The translations under genes were made by a program, and so were the position numbers. From NCBI RefSeq assembly GCF_014635305.1, contig NZ_BMCS01000002.1, forward strand, positions 868,001-932,000: DNA of 64,000 nucleotides, given 5' to 3'. Source of the DNA: Williamsia phyllosphaerae. GTDB lineage: Bacteria; Actinomycetota; Actinomycetes; Mycobacteriales; Mycobacteriaceae. Below, one piece after another: positions 51,946 through 60,834 of the stretch; positions within the stretch are counted from its first letter, which is position 1, and every line of letters begins with the position of its first letter. The notes beneath the pieces were generated by a model. That model was not told where the DNA came from. It saw only the letters and a program-made list of their open reading frames with translations, and made no database searches.

Positions 51946-53040
51946 CTATGCGGGGTCGGCCAGGTGTTCGGCGCCGAAATCGCCCGTGGTGGGCCGACTT
52001 TGCGAACGGTCCTCGATACGGGTCACCAACGCTTCGCCGCCGGACGCGACATCGCTCGGCACCGTGGACCGGAAGCGTCGCTGATACTTGCTCGGCGAGA
52101 TGCCGAGGCGCGCGACAAACGCCCGACGCAAGGCCTCGCTGCTTCCGTAGCCGGCGGCGGTCGCGGTCTCGGTGACCGACAGTCCCGCGTCGAGCTTGTC
52201 GCGGGCGAGCGCGAACCGGACCTGCGCCACGTACTCCGCCGGGGAACTCTCGAGTTCGGCGCGGAACAGTCGCGTGAGATGGCGCGCGCTGACACCGGCG
52301 TGCGCCGCCAACGACCGGACCGTGTGCGACTCGGTCGGATCGGCGCAGATGAGATCGGTGAGCTCACGGACGAGGTCGCTGCGCGGCACCGGACCGGTCA
52401 ACGACGCGGAGAACTGCGACTGACCGCCGGCCCGCTGCATGTAGACCAACAGCGACTGGGCAACGCGTCGTGCGACATGGGGGCCGTGGTCCTCCTCCAC
52501 CAGCGCCAGCGCGAGATCCATCCCCGCGGCCACGCCGGCCGAGCTGTAGACGTTGCCGTCACGGACGAAGATCGAGTCGGGCTCGACGTCCACGGCCGGG
52601 TACAGCCGGGCCAGGTTGTCGGTGAACTTCCAGTGCGTGGTCGCCCGCCGACCGTCGAGGACACCCAACGCCGCGAGCACGAACGCGCCACTGCACACCG
52701 ACGCGAGTCGTCGGGTGCCCTTGGCGAGGCTCGCCGTGGCCGCCAACACCTCTGGGGTGACGAAGCGGCTCGGCGACATCTCGCTGCCCGGGATGATAAC
52801 GGTGTCGCACCACCCGGCGTCGGCCGCCGCGGCCGACACCGACATCCGGGCGCCGATCGACGTCATGACGTCACTGCCGTCCGGCGACACCAACACCACG
52901 TCGTAATTGTCGACGGTCTGGTTGGCCTCGATGAACACCTCTGCGGGGCCCGCGAAATCCAGCAACTTGACGCCGTCGAAGACCAGGATGCCGATGCGCC
53001 GACGAGTCGCGGGGTCGGCTGGGAGATCGAGCAGCGTCAT
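51946..53040 (-). CDS. GlxA-type AraC-family regulator (DJ-1/PfpI plus HTH)
   Basis: A 364-residue regulator. The N-terminal half is a DJ-1/PfpI domain (GILVFDGVKLLDFAGPAEVF, TVIIPGSEMSP, LASVCSGAFVLAALGVLDGRRATTHW), and the C-terminal half an AraC double helix-turn-helix (VRSLAAHAGVSARHLTRLFRAEL, VTETATAAGYGSSEALRRAF). The start at 53040 gives MTLLDLPAD. It is divergent from a TetR gene with a short shared region. Confidence 0.92.
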   Translation of the reverse strand: MTLLDLPADPATRRRIGILVFDGVKLLDFAGPAEVFIEANQTVDNYDVVLVSPDGSDVMTSIGARMSVSAAAADAGWCDTVIIPGSEMSPSRFVTPEVLAATASLAKGTRRLASVCSGAFVLAALGVLDGRRATTHWKFTDNLARLYPAVDVEPDSIFVRDGNVYSSAGVAAGMDLALALVEEDHGPHVARRVAQSLLVYMQRAGGQSQFSASLTGPVPRSDLVRELTDLICADPTESHTVRSLAAHAGVSARHLTRLFRAELESSPAEYVAQVRFALARDKLDAGLSVTETATAAGYGSSEALRRAFVARLGISPSKYQRRFRSTVPSDVASGGEALVTRIEDRSQSRPTTGDFGAEHLADPA

Positions 53041-53049
53041 AGTTATGGA

Positions 53050-53065
53050 ATTGTGCCTCCACAAT
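53050..53065. promoter_or_regulatory. Inverted repeat in the GlxA/TetR divergent region
   Basis: ATTGTG-CCTC-CACAAT lies 10 bases from the AraC-type start codon and 33 from the TetR start codon. It is a candidate TetR operator. Confidence 0.55.
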
Positions 53066-53098
53066 CCTGTTCGCGCCACACATTGCTAGTTTGTTGCC

Positions 53099-53683
53099 AT
53101 GGGACGCCCACGCCGCTTCGACGAGGACGCGCTGCTCGACGCCGCCGAGGACCTGTTCTGGTCGCGCGGCTTCGACGGCACGTCGGTCGAGGACGTCTCC
53201 GCGGCGACCGGTGTCGGCAACGGCAGCATCTACGCCGCCTACACCAACAAGATGGGCCTGTTCGTCGCGGTTCTCGACCGCTACTGCGATCGGCGCGCGG
53301 CGTTCGTGGAGACGACGCTCGACGCCACCTACGGTTCCGCGCAGCACGCGGTTCGCGTCTACTTCGACGCGGTGATCGCCGACTGCGGGTCGCATTCCGA
53401 CCGCCGCGGGTGCCTGATGTTGAACACGCTGGCGCACATGGGCGATCGAGTGCCGACCGTGACCGGCATCATCAGCACCGCCACCCGACGCATGGAGACC
53501 GCCGTGGCGCATCGACTCCGCGGGCCCGAGTTCGACAGTCTCCCCGAAGCCGAGATCTCGGCCCTGAGTGCGCACGTCGTGATGGTGTCGCAGGGCCTGA
53601 TCCAGCTCAGCAGGCTGGGTACAACTCCACCGCGCCTCGGTGAGATCGCGGCTGTCTCAGCCGATCTGCTGCCCACCGCCTGA
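53099..53683 (+). CDS. TetR-family regulator
   Basis: A 194-residue TetR protein beginning MGRPRRFDEDALLDAAEDLFWSRGFDGTSVEDVSAATGVGNGSIYAAYTNK, the AcrR/YcdC-like signature. The ligand region holds RRGCLMLNTLAHMGDRVPTV; this cysteine-bearing GCLM pattern is common in the group that responds to electrophiles. It is divergent from the GlxA-type regulator gene. Confidence 0.9.
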   Translation: MGRPRRFDEDALLDAAEDLFWSRGFDGTSVEDVSAATGVGNGSIYAAYTNKMGLFVAVLDRYCDRRAAFVETTLDATYGSAQHAVRVYFDAVIADCGSHSDRRGCLMLNTLAHMGDRVPTVTGIISTATRRMETAVAHRLRGPEFDSLPEAEISALSAHVVMVSQGLIQLSRLGTTPPRLGEIAAVSADLLPTA

Positions 53684-53693
53684 CCGTCACCTC

Positions 53694-54116
53694 CTAGTCC
53701 GCGTCGAACGTCGCACGGCGGGCGAACACCTCATCCATGTTGGCTTGAGCCCATTGCTTGACACCGCCGATGACCTGGTTCAACGACAGACCCAACTCGG
53801 TGAGCTCGTAGGACACCGTCACGGGCACGGTCGGCGTCACCGTTCGGGTGACCAGACCGTCACGTTCCAGCGAGCGCAATGTCTGCGTCAGCATCTTCTG
53901 GCTGACGCCGGCGATCAGGCGCGCCAGTTCGGAGTAGCGCATCGCCCGCGGTTCGCCGTCGCACCCGGGTCCGCCGCCACCGAGACCAGCCAGGACCAAC
54001 ACGACCCATTTGTCGGAGATCCGCTCCAGCAGATGGCGACTCGGACATCCGGCCAGGAATGCGTCATAGTCCACTTTGGCCTGCGCTCGCTTCTGGGCCG
54101 CCGTCGATGTCGCCAT
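53694..54116 (-). CDS. HxlR-family regulator with conserved redox cysteine
   Basis: A 140-residue HxlR/DUF24 protein: AFLAGCPSRHLLERISDKWVVLVLAGLGGG, YSELARLIAGVSQKMLTQTLRSLERDGLVTR and VSYELTELGLSLNQVIGG. The cysteine before PSRHLLERI (residue 24) stands where YodB, QorR and HypR sense quinones or oxidants; a second (GCDGEP) is less conserved. It is divergent from an aldo/keto reductase gene and probably controls it. Confidence 0.92.
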   Translation of the reverse strand: MATSTAAQKRAQAKVDYDAFLAGCPSRHLLERISDKWVVLVLAGLGGGGPGCDGEPRAMRYSELARLIAGVSQKMLTQTLRSLERDGLVTRTVTPTVPVTVSYELTELGLSLNQVIGGVKQWAQANMDEVFARRATFDAD

Positions 54117-54230
54117 CGAAACCTCTTTTCTGGTCCGGAGAGTTACGCACTCACAGGTGCCTGCTTCCCGTTGGGATGCTACCCGGCGAGAATCGCAAGT
54201 GACAGACCACCAGAAACGAAAGGCACACGA

Positions 54231-55109
54231 ATGAGCACGTCCTCACCCCTCCCCGGCGGAAGCTGGCCGTTGGGCGAGGTGACCGTCACCCGGTTCGGGT
54301 ACGGCGCCATGCAACTCGCCGGCCCCGGGGTGATGGGACCACCCACCGACCCCGACGCGGCGATCTCCACCCTGCGCGAGGTCGTCGATCTGGGTATCAC
54401 CCACATCGACACCGCAGACGCGTACGGACCGCGCATCACCAACGAACTGATCCGGACAGCGCTGCATCCCTACCCGGAATCCCTGCACATCGTGACGAAG
54501 GTCGGCGCGAGCCGGGACGAACACGGCGGATGGCCACCGGCGCGCGGGCGGGAGGATGTCCGCCGCGCGGTGCAGGACAACCTGGAGGTACTCGGCCTCG
54601 ATGTCCTCGACGTGGTCAACCTTCGCCTCGGTGATGCCACCGGGCCGCAGGACGGTTCGCTACTCGAGCCGTTCGAGACGCTGGTCGAACTGCAGCAGCA
54701 GGGCCTCATCCGTCATCTGGGCGTGAGCAATGCGACGGCTACGCAGGTCGCCGAGGCCCGGTCCATCGCCCCCATCGTCTGCGTCCAGAACATGTACAAC
54801 CTCGCCCATCGGCAGGACGACGATCTGATCGACGACCTCGCCGCCGCCGGCGTCGCCTACGTGCCGTTCTTTCCGCTCGGCGGGTTCAGCCCGCTGCAGT
54901 CCTCGGAACTCTCGGCCGTCGCCGATCGACTGGGGTCGACGTCGATGTCGGTGGCCCTGGCCTGGTTGCTCCAGAGGTCGCCGAACGTCCTGCTGATCCC
55001 GGGCACCTCGTCGTCGACGCATCTGCGCGAGAACGTGATCGGCGCAGGGCTGGTGCTGTCCGAAGACGATCTCGCCGCACTCGATCGGATCGGTCGACCG
55101 GTGGGCTGA
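54231..55109 (+). CDS. Aldo/keto reductase
   Basis: A 292-residue AKR: FGYGAMQLAGPGVMGPP, THIDTADAYGPRITNELI (catalytic Asp and Tyr), the LHIVTKVGASR strand (Lys), and GLIRHLGVSNATATQV. The catalytic His position reads NLRLGD instead of the common xxH. It reduces a carbonyl with NADPH. ATG 54231 follows GAAAGG. The divergent HxlR regulator suggests induction by quinones or aldehydes. Confidence 0.9.
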   Translation: MSTSSPLPGGSWPLGEVTVTRFGYGAMQLAGPGVMGPPTDPDAAISTLREVVDLGITHIDTADAYGPRITNELIRTALHPYPESLHIVTKVGASRDEHGGWPPARGREDVRRAVQDNLEVLGLDVLDVVNLRLGDATGPQDGSLLEPFETLVELQQQGLIRHLGVSNATATQVAEARSIAPIVCVQNMYNLAHRQDDDLIDDLAAAGVAYVPFFPLGGFSPLQSSELSAVADRLGSTSMSVALAWLLQRSPNVLLIPGTSSSTHLRENVIGAGLVLSEDDLAALDRIGRPVG

Positions 55110-55126
55110 CCCGCTGACATGACGGA

Positions 55127-55167
55127 ACCGACCGGTGCCGCGCGCGGGGTCGCGGGCACCGGTCGGT
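55127..55167. terminator. Strong hairpin between convergent genes
   Basis: ACCGACCGGTGCC and GGCACCGGTCGGT form a perfect 13-bp stem with a 15-base GC-rich loop. It lies 17 bases after the AKR stop and 24 bases from the stop of the convergent repeat-protein gene, so it serves both. Confidence 0.8.
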
Positions 55168-55191
55168 GGGGGGATGGGAAGGAGTGAGAGG

Positions 55192-55584
55192 TCAGCGTCC
55201 GCCGAGGAGCTGGGACGCTGCGTTGGTGAGCACGGTGCCCGTTTGGACCTGGGCGTTCGTGCCCGCCGATCCCAGCTGCGACTGCGCGTTGCTACCCGCG
55301 GTCCCCAGCTGCGACTGCGCGTTGCTACCCGCGGTCCCCAACTGCGACTGCGCGTTGCTACCCGCGGTCCCCAACTGCGACTGCGCGTTGCTACCGGCCG
55401 TGCCGAGCTGCGACGAGCCGTTGGTCAGGGCGGTGCCGAGTTGCTGCGACCCGTTCGACAATGCGGTTCCGAGCGGACCGGCCGAGGCCGGTCCTGCGGC
55501 GAGGACGGTGGCGAATGCGGCGGCGGCCACGACCGATCCGGCGAGGGTTCCGATGCGCTTCGCGAGTGCGATGTTGTTTGTCAT
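55192..55584 (-). CDS. Secreted low-complexity repeat protein
   Basis: A 130-residue exported protein. After a signal peptide (RIGTLAGSVVAAAAFATVLA, cleaved near AAGPASA-GP) it consists almost only of 11-residue repeats of the form QLGTAGSNAQS: two diverged copies first, then four near-perfect ones and a final variant. It has no cysteine and few charges, so a fibrous or surface role is possible. I know no family. ATG 55584. Confidence 0.8.
   Translation of the reverse strand: MTNNIALAKRIGTLAGSVVAAAAFATVLAAGPASAGPLGTALSNGSQQLGTALTNGSSQLGTAGSNAQSQLGTAGSNAQSQLGTAGSNAQSQLGTAGSNAQSQLGSAGTNAQVQTGTVLTNAASQLLGGR
55276..55407 (-). repeat. 33-bp tandem repeat, four units, in frame
   Basis: Units start at 55276, 55309, 55342 and 55375. 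The first three are almost identical; the fourth differs at several bases near its end. Each encodes one 11-residue unit of the secreted protein, so copy-number change keeps the frame. Confidence 0.85.
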
Positions 55585-55713
55585 GAGTGAGATAGAACAC
55601 GGCGTTTCGCGGGTCCGGTAGTGCTTTGACCAGGGTTTTTGAAGTATGGGGCTGATCCCCCAGCCCCCTATCGAGGGTGCTCGGACAATCCCCGCACCCC
55701 CTACCCCGGCCCC

Positions 55714-56397
55714 CTATGGAGCCGATTCGACACCGGGAAGTCGGTATTCCTGTTTCGGTCGCCCGGTGCTGCCGTATCGCAGTTTCATCACCAGTTGCCC
55801 GTCGGCCACGAGCGATGCCAGGTAGCGGCGAGCGGTGGGTGGGGAGATGCCCACGACGGAGGAGAGTTCGTCGGCGAACATCGGTCGCGCCTGGTCGGCG
55901 AAGGCCCCGAGGATCGATTTCTCGGTCTGCGAGCTCTCGTCGCCGCGAGCCTGCGGGACGCGGTCGCCCCGCATGGTCGCCACGGCCGAATCCACTTGTG
56001 CCTGACCGAGAGTGGTGGTGTCGACGATGCGTCGGTACTGGGCGTAACCGGCAAGCCTGCGCGCCAGTTCGGTGTTCTCGAACGGCTTGATGAGGTACGC
56101 CAGCGCCCCGGCGGTGAAGGCGTGGCGGACGGCCGTCGCGCTCTCCTCTGCGGTGACAACAAAAGCGTCGCAACGCATCTCGCGGATCAGCTCGATTCCG
56201 GAGCCGTCGGGCAGATGGACGTCGACGAGCGCCAGATCGATGTCGGGATGGTCGACGAGGGCGGTGCGCGCCTCGGCGATGCCGCCGACCCGGGCCTCGG
56301 TGCGGAACCCGATCATCGCGTCGGCGATCGAGGCGTGGAGCGCTGCCACGCGGAAGTCATCGTCGACAACCAGCAGCGACAGCTCACTCCTGCTCAT
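55714..56397 (-). CDS. citB: CitB/DcuR-type response regulator
   Basis: A 227-residue response regulator: SLLVVDDDFRVAALHASIAD (acidic pocket), LALVDVHLPDGSGIEL (phospho-Asp), TAEESATAVRHAFTAGALAYLIKPF (Thr and Lys). The C-terminal winged-helix (ADELSSVVGISPPTARRYLASLVADGQLVM) is of the CitB/DctR kind. It overlaps the sensor kinase gene by ATGA. A citrate or C4-dicarboxylate response is inferred from the CitMHS gene upstream. Confidence 0.92.
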   Translation of the reverse strand: MSRSELSLLVVDDDFRVAALHASIADAMIGFRTEARVGGIAEARTALVDHPDIDLALVDVHLPDGSGIELIREMRCDAFVVTAEESATAVRHAFTAGALAYLIKPFENTELARRLAGYAQYRRIVDTTTLGQAQVDSAVATMRGDRVPQARGDESSQTEKSILGAFADQARPMFADELSSVVGISPPTARRYLASLVADGQLVMKLRYGSTGRPKQEYRLPGVESAP

Positions 56398-58154
56398 CGG
56401 ACACCCCCCTCACGAAGCACCTGGGGGATCCGCGCGATCATGATCGCGCCGCCCAGCGGATTCTCGTCCCCGATGGTCTCACCCTTGTCGGCGCCAGCGG
56501 CCGAGCCGGGGTCGCCGATCGTCACATCGCCGCCGTGGCCCCGTGCCGATTGCCTCGACAACGCGAGGCCCATGCCGCGGCCACCGGGCACCGCGGAGTC
56601 GGCGTGCGTCGTCACGCCCTCGGTGAACACGTCGTCAGGGTCGGCGACGGTGATCCCGTCTCCCTCGCCGAAGGCGATCCCGTCTCCACTGCCGAAGGCG
56701 ATCCCGTCTCCACTGTCGGCGACGGTCACGAGGAGATCTGCATCCTCCATGACGAGTTCCACTTCCACCACACGTGGTTCCCTGCCGCCGGTGCGTGCGG
56801 CGTCGATGGCGTTGTCGACCAGGTTGCCGACGATCGTGATCACGTCGACCGGCGACACCAACTCGCCGTCGACCCAGGTCTGCGGGCCGAGTGTGAGCAC
56901 GACACCACTCTCCCTCGCGCCGGCCGCCTTCGCGTCGAGGAAGGCGTGCAGGTGGGGTTCGGCGACGTTGTCGAGGCCCGGGACCTCGATCGCGTAGCGA
57001 CCGGTGCCGGTCACCTCGTCGAGGTAGTCCAGTGCCGCGGCGGCGTCGCCCTGTCGGATCAGGCCGGCGACCACGTGGATCCGGTTCGCCGACTCGTGTC
57101 GCTGAGCGCGCAACGCGTCACTGATGGCCTTGATGGAAGCGACCTCTCGGGTGAGTCCCTCGACGTCGGTGCGGTCGACCACCGAGACCACGATGCCGAG
57201 GTCGCGACCGTCCTGCCGGACCCGACGGGAGCTGACCAGCACGATCCGGTCACCGACGGCCGCGGCACGCGGGACCTCGACCGGGTCGTGGGCCACCTCG
57301 AGCACACGGGGCGTCAGACCGATGCTCTCGATTCGCTGCCCCACGTCGCCGGTCAGCGCCAGCAGGTCACGGGCACGGTCGTTGATGACCCGCACCACCC
57401 CGCCGGCGTCGACCGCGACGACGCCATCACCGATCGAGTGCAGCACCGCCTGCTGCTCACGGACGAGTTCGGTCAGCTGATCGGGCTCGAGCCCCAGCGT
57501 GAGCCGACGCCAGCGACGGGCCAGGGCGATGGACCCGATGATGCCGATCGCCAACGCCACCAACGCGATTGCCGAGGTCGTGAACAGATCGTCCCGGACG
57601 TCTCCGCCGATCTTCTCCGTCGAGATGCCGACGCTGACGAGTCCGACGATGGCGCCGGAACGGGCGAAGATCGGGACCTTCGCGCGCACCGACTCCCCGA
57701 GTGTCCCCCGGTCGGTGTTGACGTCCTCGTCGCCGGCGAGCGCCCGTGTGGGATCGGTGCTCAACGGCTTGCCGAGTTCGTCGGTCTCCGGGTGCGCCAA
57801 CCGGATACCGCGGTCGTTGGCGATCACGACGAACAATGCCCCGGTGCGGGCGGCGACCGCACGTGCCTGGTTCTCCAACGGCCCGTCGGTCAACGAGGCG
57901 CCGGCCGGCGACACCGCGCCACCGGTCGACGAGTACCGGGCGACCTCGTCGCGCACCTGTTGATCGCTGGCCACCGACCGCGCGATCGCAAGCGCGCGCT
58001 GGGCGTACTCGTCACGCAGACGATCACCGGAACCGGCGATCAGGACACCGAATCCGACCGCGAGGCTGATCGCGATGACGACGATCTGCAGGACCAGGAC
58101 CTGGGTGCGCAGCTTCATGGGTCGCCCGCGCAACACCTCACCGACCCGGGTCAT
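56394..58154 (-). CDS. citA: CitA/DcuS-type sensor histidine kinase with a repeat-expanded G box
   Basis: A 586-residue sensor kinase. An N-terminal helix (VLVLQIVVIAISLAVGFGVLI) and a second (SAIALVALAIGIIGSIALA) bracket an extracytoplasmic PDC domain (with DRGIRLAHPETDELGKPLS). A cytoplasmic PAS domain follows, then the H box in RAQRHESANRIHVVAGLI and the ATPase domain (IVGNLVDNAIDAA). In the G box, DSGDGIAFG is followed by SGDGIAFG and EGDGITVA, an in-frame triplication of an 8-residue unit not found in normal family members. It senses citrate or a similar acid and phosphorylates CitB. Confidence 0.92.
   Translation of the reverse strand: MTRVGEVLRGRPMKLRTQVLVLQIVVIAISLAVGFGVLIAGSGDRLRDEYAQRALAIARSVASDQQVRDEVARYSSTGGAVSPAGASLTDGPLENQARAVAARTGALFVVIANDRGIRLAHPETDELGKPLSTDPTRALAGDEDVNTDRGTLGESVRAKVPIFARSGAIVGLVSVGISTEKIGGDVRDDLFTTSAIALVALAIGIIGSIALARRWRRLTLGLEPDQLTELVREQQAVLHSIGDGVVAVDAGGVVRVINDRARDLLALTGDVGQRIESIGLTPRVLEVAHDPVEVPRAAAVGDRIVLVSSRRVRQDGRDLGIVVSVVDRTDVEGLTREVASIKAISDALRAQRHESANRIHVVAGLIRQGDAAAALDYLDEVTGTGRYAIEVPGLDNVAEPHLHAFLDAKAAGARESGVVLTLGPQTWVDGELVSPVDVITIVGNLVDNAIDAARTGGREPRVVEVELVMEDADLLVTVADSGDGIAFGSGDGIAFGEGDGITVADPDDVFTEGVTTHADSAVPGGRGMGLALSRQSARGHGGDVTIGDPGSAAGADKGETIGDENPLGGAIMIARIPQVLREGGVR
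56652..56723 (-). repeat. 24-bp tandem repeat in the kinase G box
   Basis: Three units of the form GATCCCGTCTCCxxxGCCGA start at 56652, 56676 and 56700. They encode the repeated SGDGIAFG unit in the ATP-binding domain. Confidence 0.85.
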
Positions 58155-58166
58155 CAGACCAGGGTA

Positions 58167-58190
58167 GGCACCCGTCGGATGACGGGTGCC
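58167..58190. terminator. Hairpin between citMHS and citA
   Basis: GGCACCCGTC-ggat-GACGGGTGCC, a 10-bp perfect stem with a 4-base loop, ends 64 bases after the transporter stop and 13 bases before the kinase start. It probably ends or weakens read-through from the transporter into the two-component genes. Confidence 0.7.
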
Positions 58191-58254
58191 CACCTTGGTG
58201 GAGATCGGAGAACCGGCGATCAGAGGGGGATCGAGCCTCAGAAGGGGCTCGCGC

Positions 58255-59721
58255 TCACAAAGGGATCTGACCGACGAGGACCCCGACGGCCAGCATCGTC
58301 AACGAGACGACCGCGGCACGCCACAGCACCTTCTTGTGATGGTCGGCCAACGACACCCCGGCGAGCGCGATCAGCAGCAGGATCGCGGGGACCAACGGGC
58401 TCTGCATGTGGAACGGCTGCCCGGTGATGGAGGCGCGAGCCACCTCGGAGGGGTCGATGCCGTACTTGCCCGCGGTCTCCGAGAGCACCGGCAGCACACC
58501 GAAGTAGAAGGCGTCGTTGGACATGAAGAACGTGAACGGGATCGACAGGACGCCGATGACGATGGCCATGTGCGGTCCGAGGAACTCGGGCAGGATCGAG
58601 GTCAGCCACTGTGCGATGTCCTCGACCATCCCGGTCCCGGACATGACGCCGGTGAGCACCGCGGCCGCGAGCACCATGGCGACCACGGCGACGATCGACG
58701 ACGAGTGCCGCGTGATCGCGGCCTGCTGCTCGGCGACGCGGGGGAAGTTGATGACCAGCGCGATACCGGCGGCGATCATGAACAGCACCGGGATGGCGAT
58801 GATGTCCATGCCGAGCACGGCGAGGAGTGCGACGGTCAGGCCGGCGTTGACCCACAACAGCTTCGGGCGCAGCGTCTCGCGGTTCTCGTCGAGCGCTCCC
58901 CCGGCGAAGCCGGAGTTCTTGGTGTCACCGGCGAAACCGGAGTTCGAAGAACCGGAGTCGGCCGGGGCGTCCTCGGTGTCGTCGGGTCCGTCGCCGGTGC
59001 CCATCGACGGGCGGGGCGGGACACCGTTGCCGGGTCCGTCGAGCACGGCGACCGAGGAGTCACCACCGGAACCCGAACGGGCGAGCACGGATTCGCGGAT
59101 CTCGATCTTGCCGATGCGCCGACGCTCCATGATCCCGAGGTGGTAGCTGAACAGCAGGACAACGAGCAGACCGACCACGAGTGACGGGATCATCGGGACG
59201 AACACGTCTGACGGTGAGACGCCGAGCGCGGCAGCGGCGCGGGTGGTCGGGCCACCCCACGGGAGGATGTTCATCGTCCCGTTGGCCAGGCCGGCGACGA
59301 CGGTGAGGACCACCGGGCTGACGCCGAGCTTGAGGTACAGCGGGAGCAGGGCGGAGGTCGTGATGATGAAGGTGGTCGAGCCGTCACCGTCGAGGGAGAC
59401 GATCATCGCCAAGACCGCGGTTCCCAGAACGAGTTTCGCAGGATCGTCGCGGACCAGCTTGACCACGAGGCGCACGACCGGGTCGAAGAGTCCGACGTCG
59501 ATCATGATGCCGAAGAACACGATCGCGAAGAACAGCATCGCCGCGGTCGGCGCGAGGTCCTTGATGCCGTCGGTGATCATGTCGCTGATACCCAGCCCGG
59601 CGCCGGCGAACAGACCGAACGCGACGGGCACCAGCATCAGTGCGACCACCGGTGTCGAGCGCTTGGTGATGATGAGGAACATGAACGTGGCCACCATCAG
59701 TAGGCCGAGAGCTACAAGCAT
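58255..59721 (-). CDS. CitMHS-family citrate/metal-citrate transporter
   Basis: A 488-residue transporter with about 12 helices: LMLVPVAFGLFAGAGLGISD, FFGIMIDVGLFDPVVRLVVK, IVSLDGDGSTTFIITTSALL and LANGTMNILPWGGPTTRAAAAL are CitMHS signatures. A long cytoplasmic loop (about residues 205-275) is Gly/Ser/Pro-rich with a repeated NSGFAG motif. It imports citrate complexed with Mg or Ca. I prefer ATG 59721 (GGAAG upstream) over 59748. The 204 bases to the divergent hydrolase gene contain no other gene. Confidence 0.92.
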   Translation of the reverse strand: MLVALGLLMVATFMFLIITKRSTPVVALMLVPVAFGLFAGAGLGISDMITDGIKDLAPTAAMLFFAIVFFGIMIDVGLFDPVVRLVVKLVRDDPAKLVLGTAVLAMIVSLDGDGSTTFIITTSALLPLYLKLGVSPVVLTVVAGLANGTMNILPWGGPTTRAAAALGVSPSDVFVPMIPSLVVGLLVVLLFSYHLGIMERRRIGKIEIRESVLARSGSGGDSSVAVLDGPGNGVPPRPSMGTGDGPDDTEDAPADSGSSNSGFAGDTKNSGFAGGALDENRETLRPKLLWVNAGLTVALLAVLGMDIIAIPVLFMIAAGIALVINFPRVAEQQAAITRHSSSIVAVVAMVLAAAVLTGVMSGTGMVEDIAQWLTSILPEFLGPHMAIVIGVLSIPFTFFMSNDAFYFGVLPVLSETAGKYGIDPSEVARASITGQPFHMQSPLVPAILLLIALAGVSLADHHKKVLWRAAVVSLTMLAVGVLVGQIPL

Positions 59722-59925
59722 GTTGGGTACCGCTTCCTTGCGAGGCATGCATTCGGGGCGAAGTGATCTTCGCTACATCTGGAGTCTCGGGGTCGCGTGG
59801 ATCACAGTCACGGTTGAGCGCGTAAGACTCGTTTTGCGCGTTTTGCTCAGACTTTTGCTCGTGGCGCCGACCGGCGTCGCGACGTTTCCCCTCACCACCG
59901 TCGGCGGCAGTGCCATGCTGAACGG

Positions 59926-60834
59926 ATGATGGATGTGGTCCGCCCCAAGATCGAGGGGTCCGTTGCCGTGGGCGAGGGTCGCCGGATCGGCTTCGCCGAG
60001 TTCGGTTCACCCCACGGACGTGCGGTTTTCTGGCTGCACGGCACGCCGGGCGCTCGTCGCCAGATCCCGCTCGAGGCACGCCGTTGGGCCGATGCGGAGA
60101 ACATCCGGATCATCGGACTCGACCGTCCCGGCGTCGGCTCCTCGACGCCCTACCGGTACCCGTCGGTGCTCGGATTCGCCGACGACCTGCGCACCGTCGC
60201 CGACACCCTCGGCGTCGACCAGATGGCGGTGATCGGCCTCTCCGGGGGCGGGCCCTATGCCCTCGGCGTAGCCGCCGCGATGCCCGAGCGCGTCGTCGTG
60301 GCCGGGATCCTGGGAGGCGTCGCCCCGACCGTCGGCCCGGACGCCGTCTCCGGCGGAGCCATGGAACTCGGTCGTCACGCGGCGGGCATCCTGCAGGTCG
60401 CAGGCGCCCCCATCGGCCGGACGGTGAGTTCGTTCATCCGCGTCGCCCGCCCGATCGCGAGCCCGGCCATCGGGATCTACGGCCTGCTCTCCCCCAAGGC
60501 CGATCGTCAGTTGCTCGCGCGCCCGGAGTTCAAGGCGATGTTCCTCGACGACCTCCTGAACGGGGGTCGGCATCGGATGGAGGCGCCGTTCGCGGATGTG
60601 GTTGTGTTCTCCCGCGATTGGGGTTTCCGCGTCGGCGACGTCACCGTCCCGGTGCGCTGGTGGCACGGCGATCGCGACCACATCATCCCGCACCGCCACG
60701 GCGAGCACATGGTGGATCTGCTGCCCGACGCGACACTGTTCACCATGTCCGGCGACAGCCACCTCGGCGGTCTCGGAATGGCCACAGACATCCTCGCCGA
60801 GTTGATGTCGGTGTGGGACAACAGCGGTCGGTGA
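59926..60834 (+). CDS. Alpha/beta hydrolase
   Basis: A 302-residue alpha/beta hydrolase: AVFWLHGTPGARRQIPLEAR (oxyanion loop), GLDRPGVGSST, the nucleophile elbow VIGLSGGGPYALGVAA and the end VRWWHGDRDHIIPHRHGEH plus GDSHLGG for acid and histidine. This group (HGTPG, SGGGPY) includes many actinobacterial hydrolases of unknown substrate. Its stop overlaps the GTG start of the next gene (GTGA). Confidence 0.92.
   Translation: MMDVVRPKIEGSVAVGEGRRIGFAEFGSPHGRAVFWLHGTPGARRQIPLEARRWADAENIRIIGLDRPGVGSSTPYRYPSVLGFADDLRTVADTLGVDQMAVIGLSGGGPYALGVAAAMPERVVVAGILGGVAPTVGPDAVSGGAMELGRHAAGILQVAGAPIGRTVSSFIRVARPIASPAIGIYGLLSPKADRQLLARPEFKAMFLDDLLNGGRHRMEAPFADVVVFSRDWGFRVGDVTVPVRWWHGDRDHIIPHRHGEHMVDLLPDATLFTMSGDSHLGGLGMATDILAELMSVWDNSGR

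Noticed and set aside
55276-55407. CRISPR-like array
   Set aside because: The 33-bp units are contiguous without spacers and encode in-frame peptide repeats.
56535-58427. 630-codon plus-strand frame opposite the CitA kinase
   Set aside because: It is a shadow of the kinase gene, with repeated DGDPVS-type peptides arising from the 24-bp repeats and no recognisable domain.
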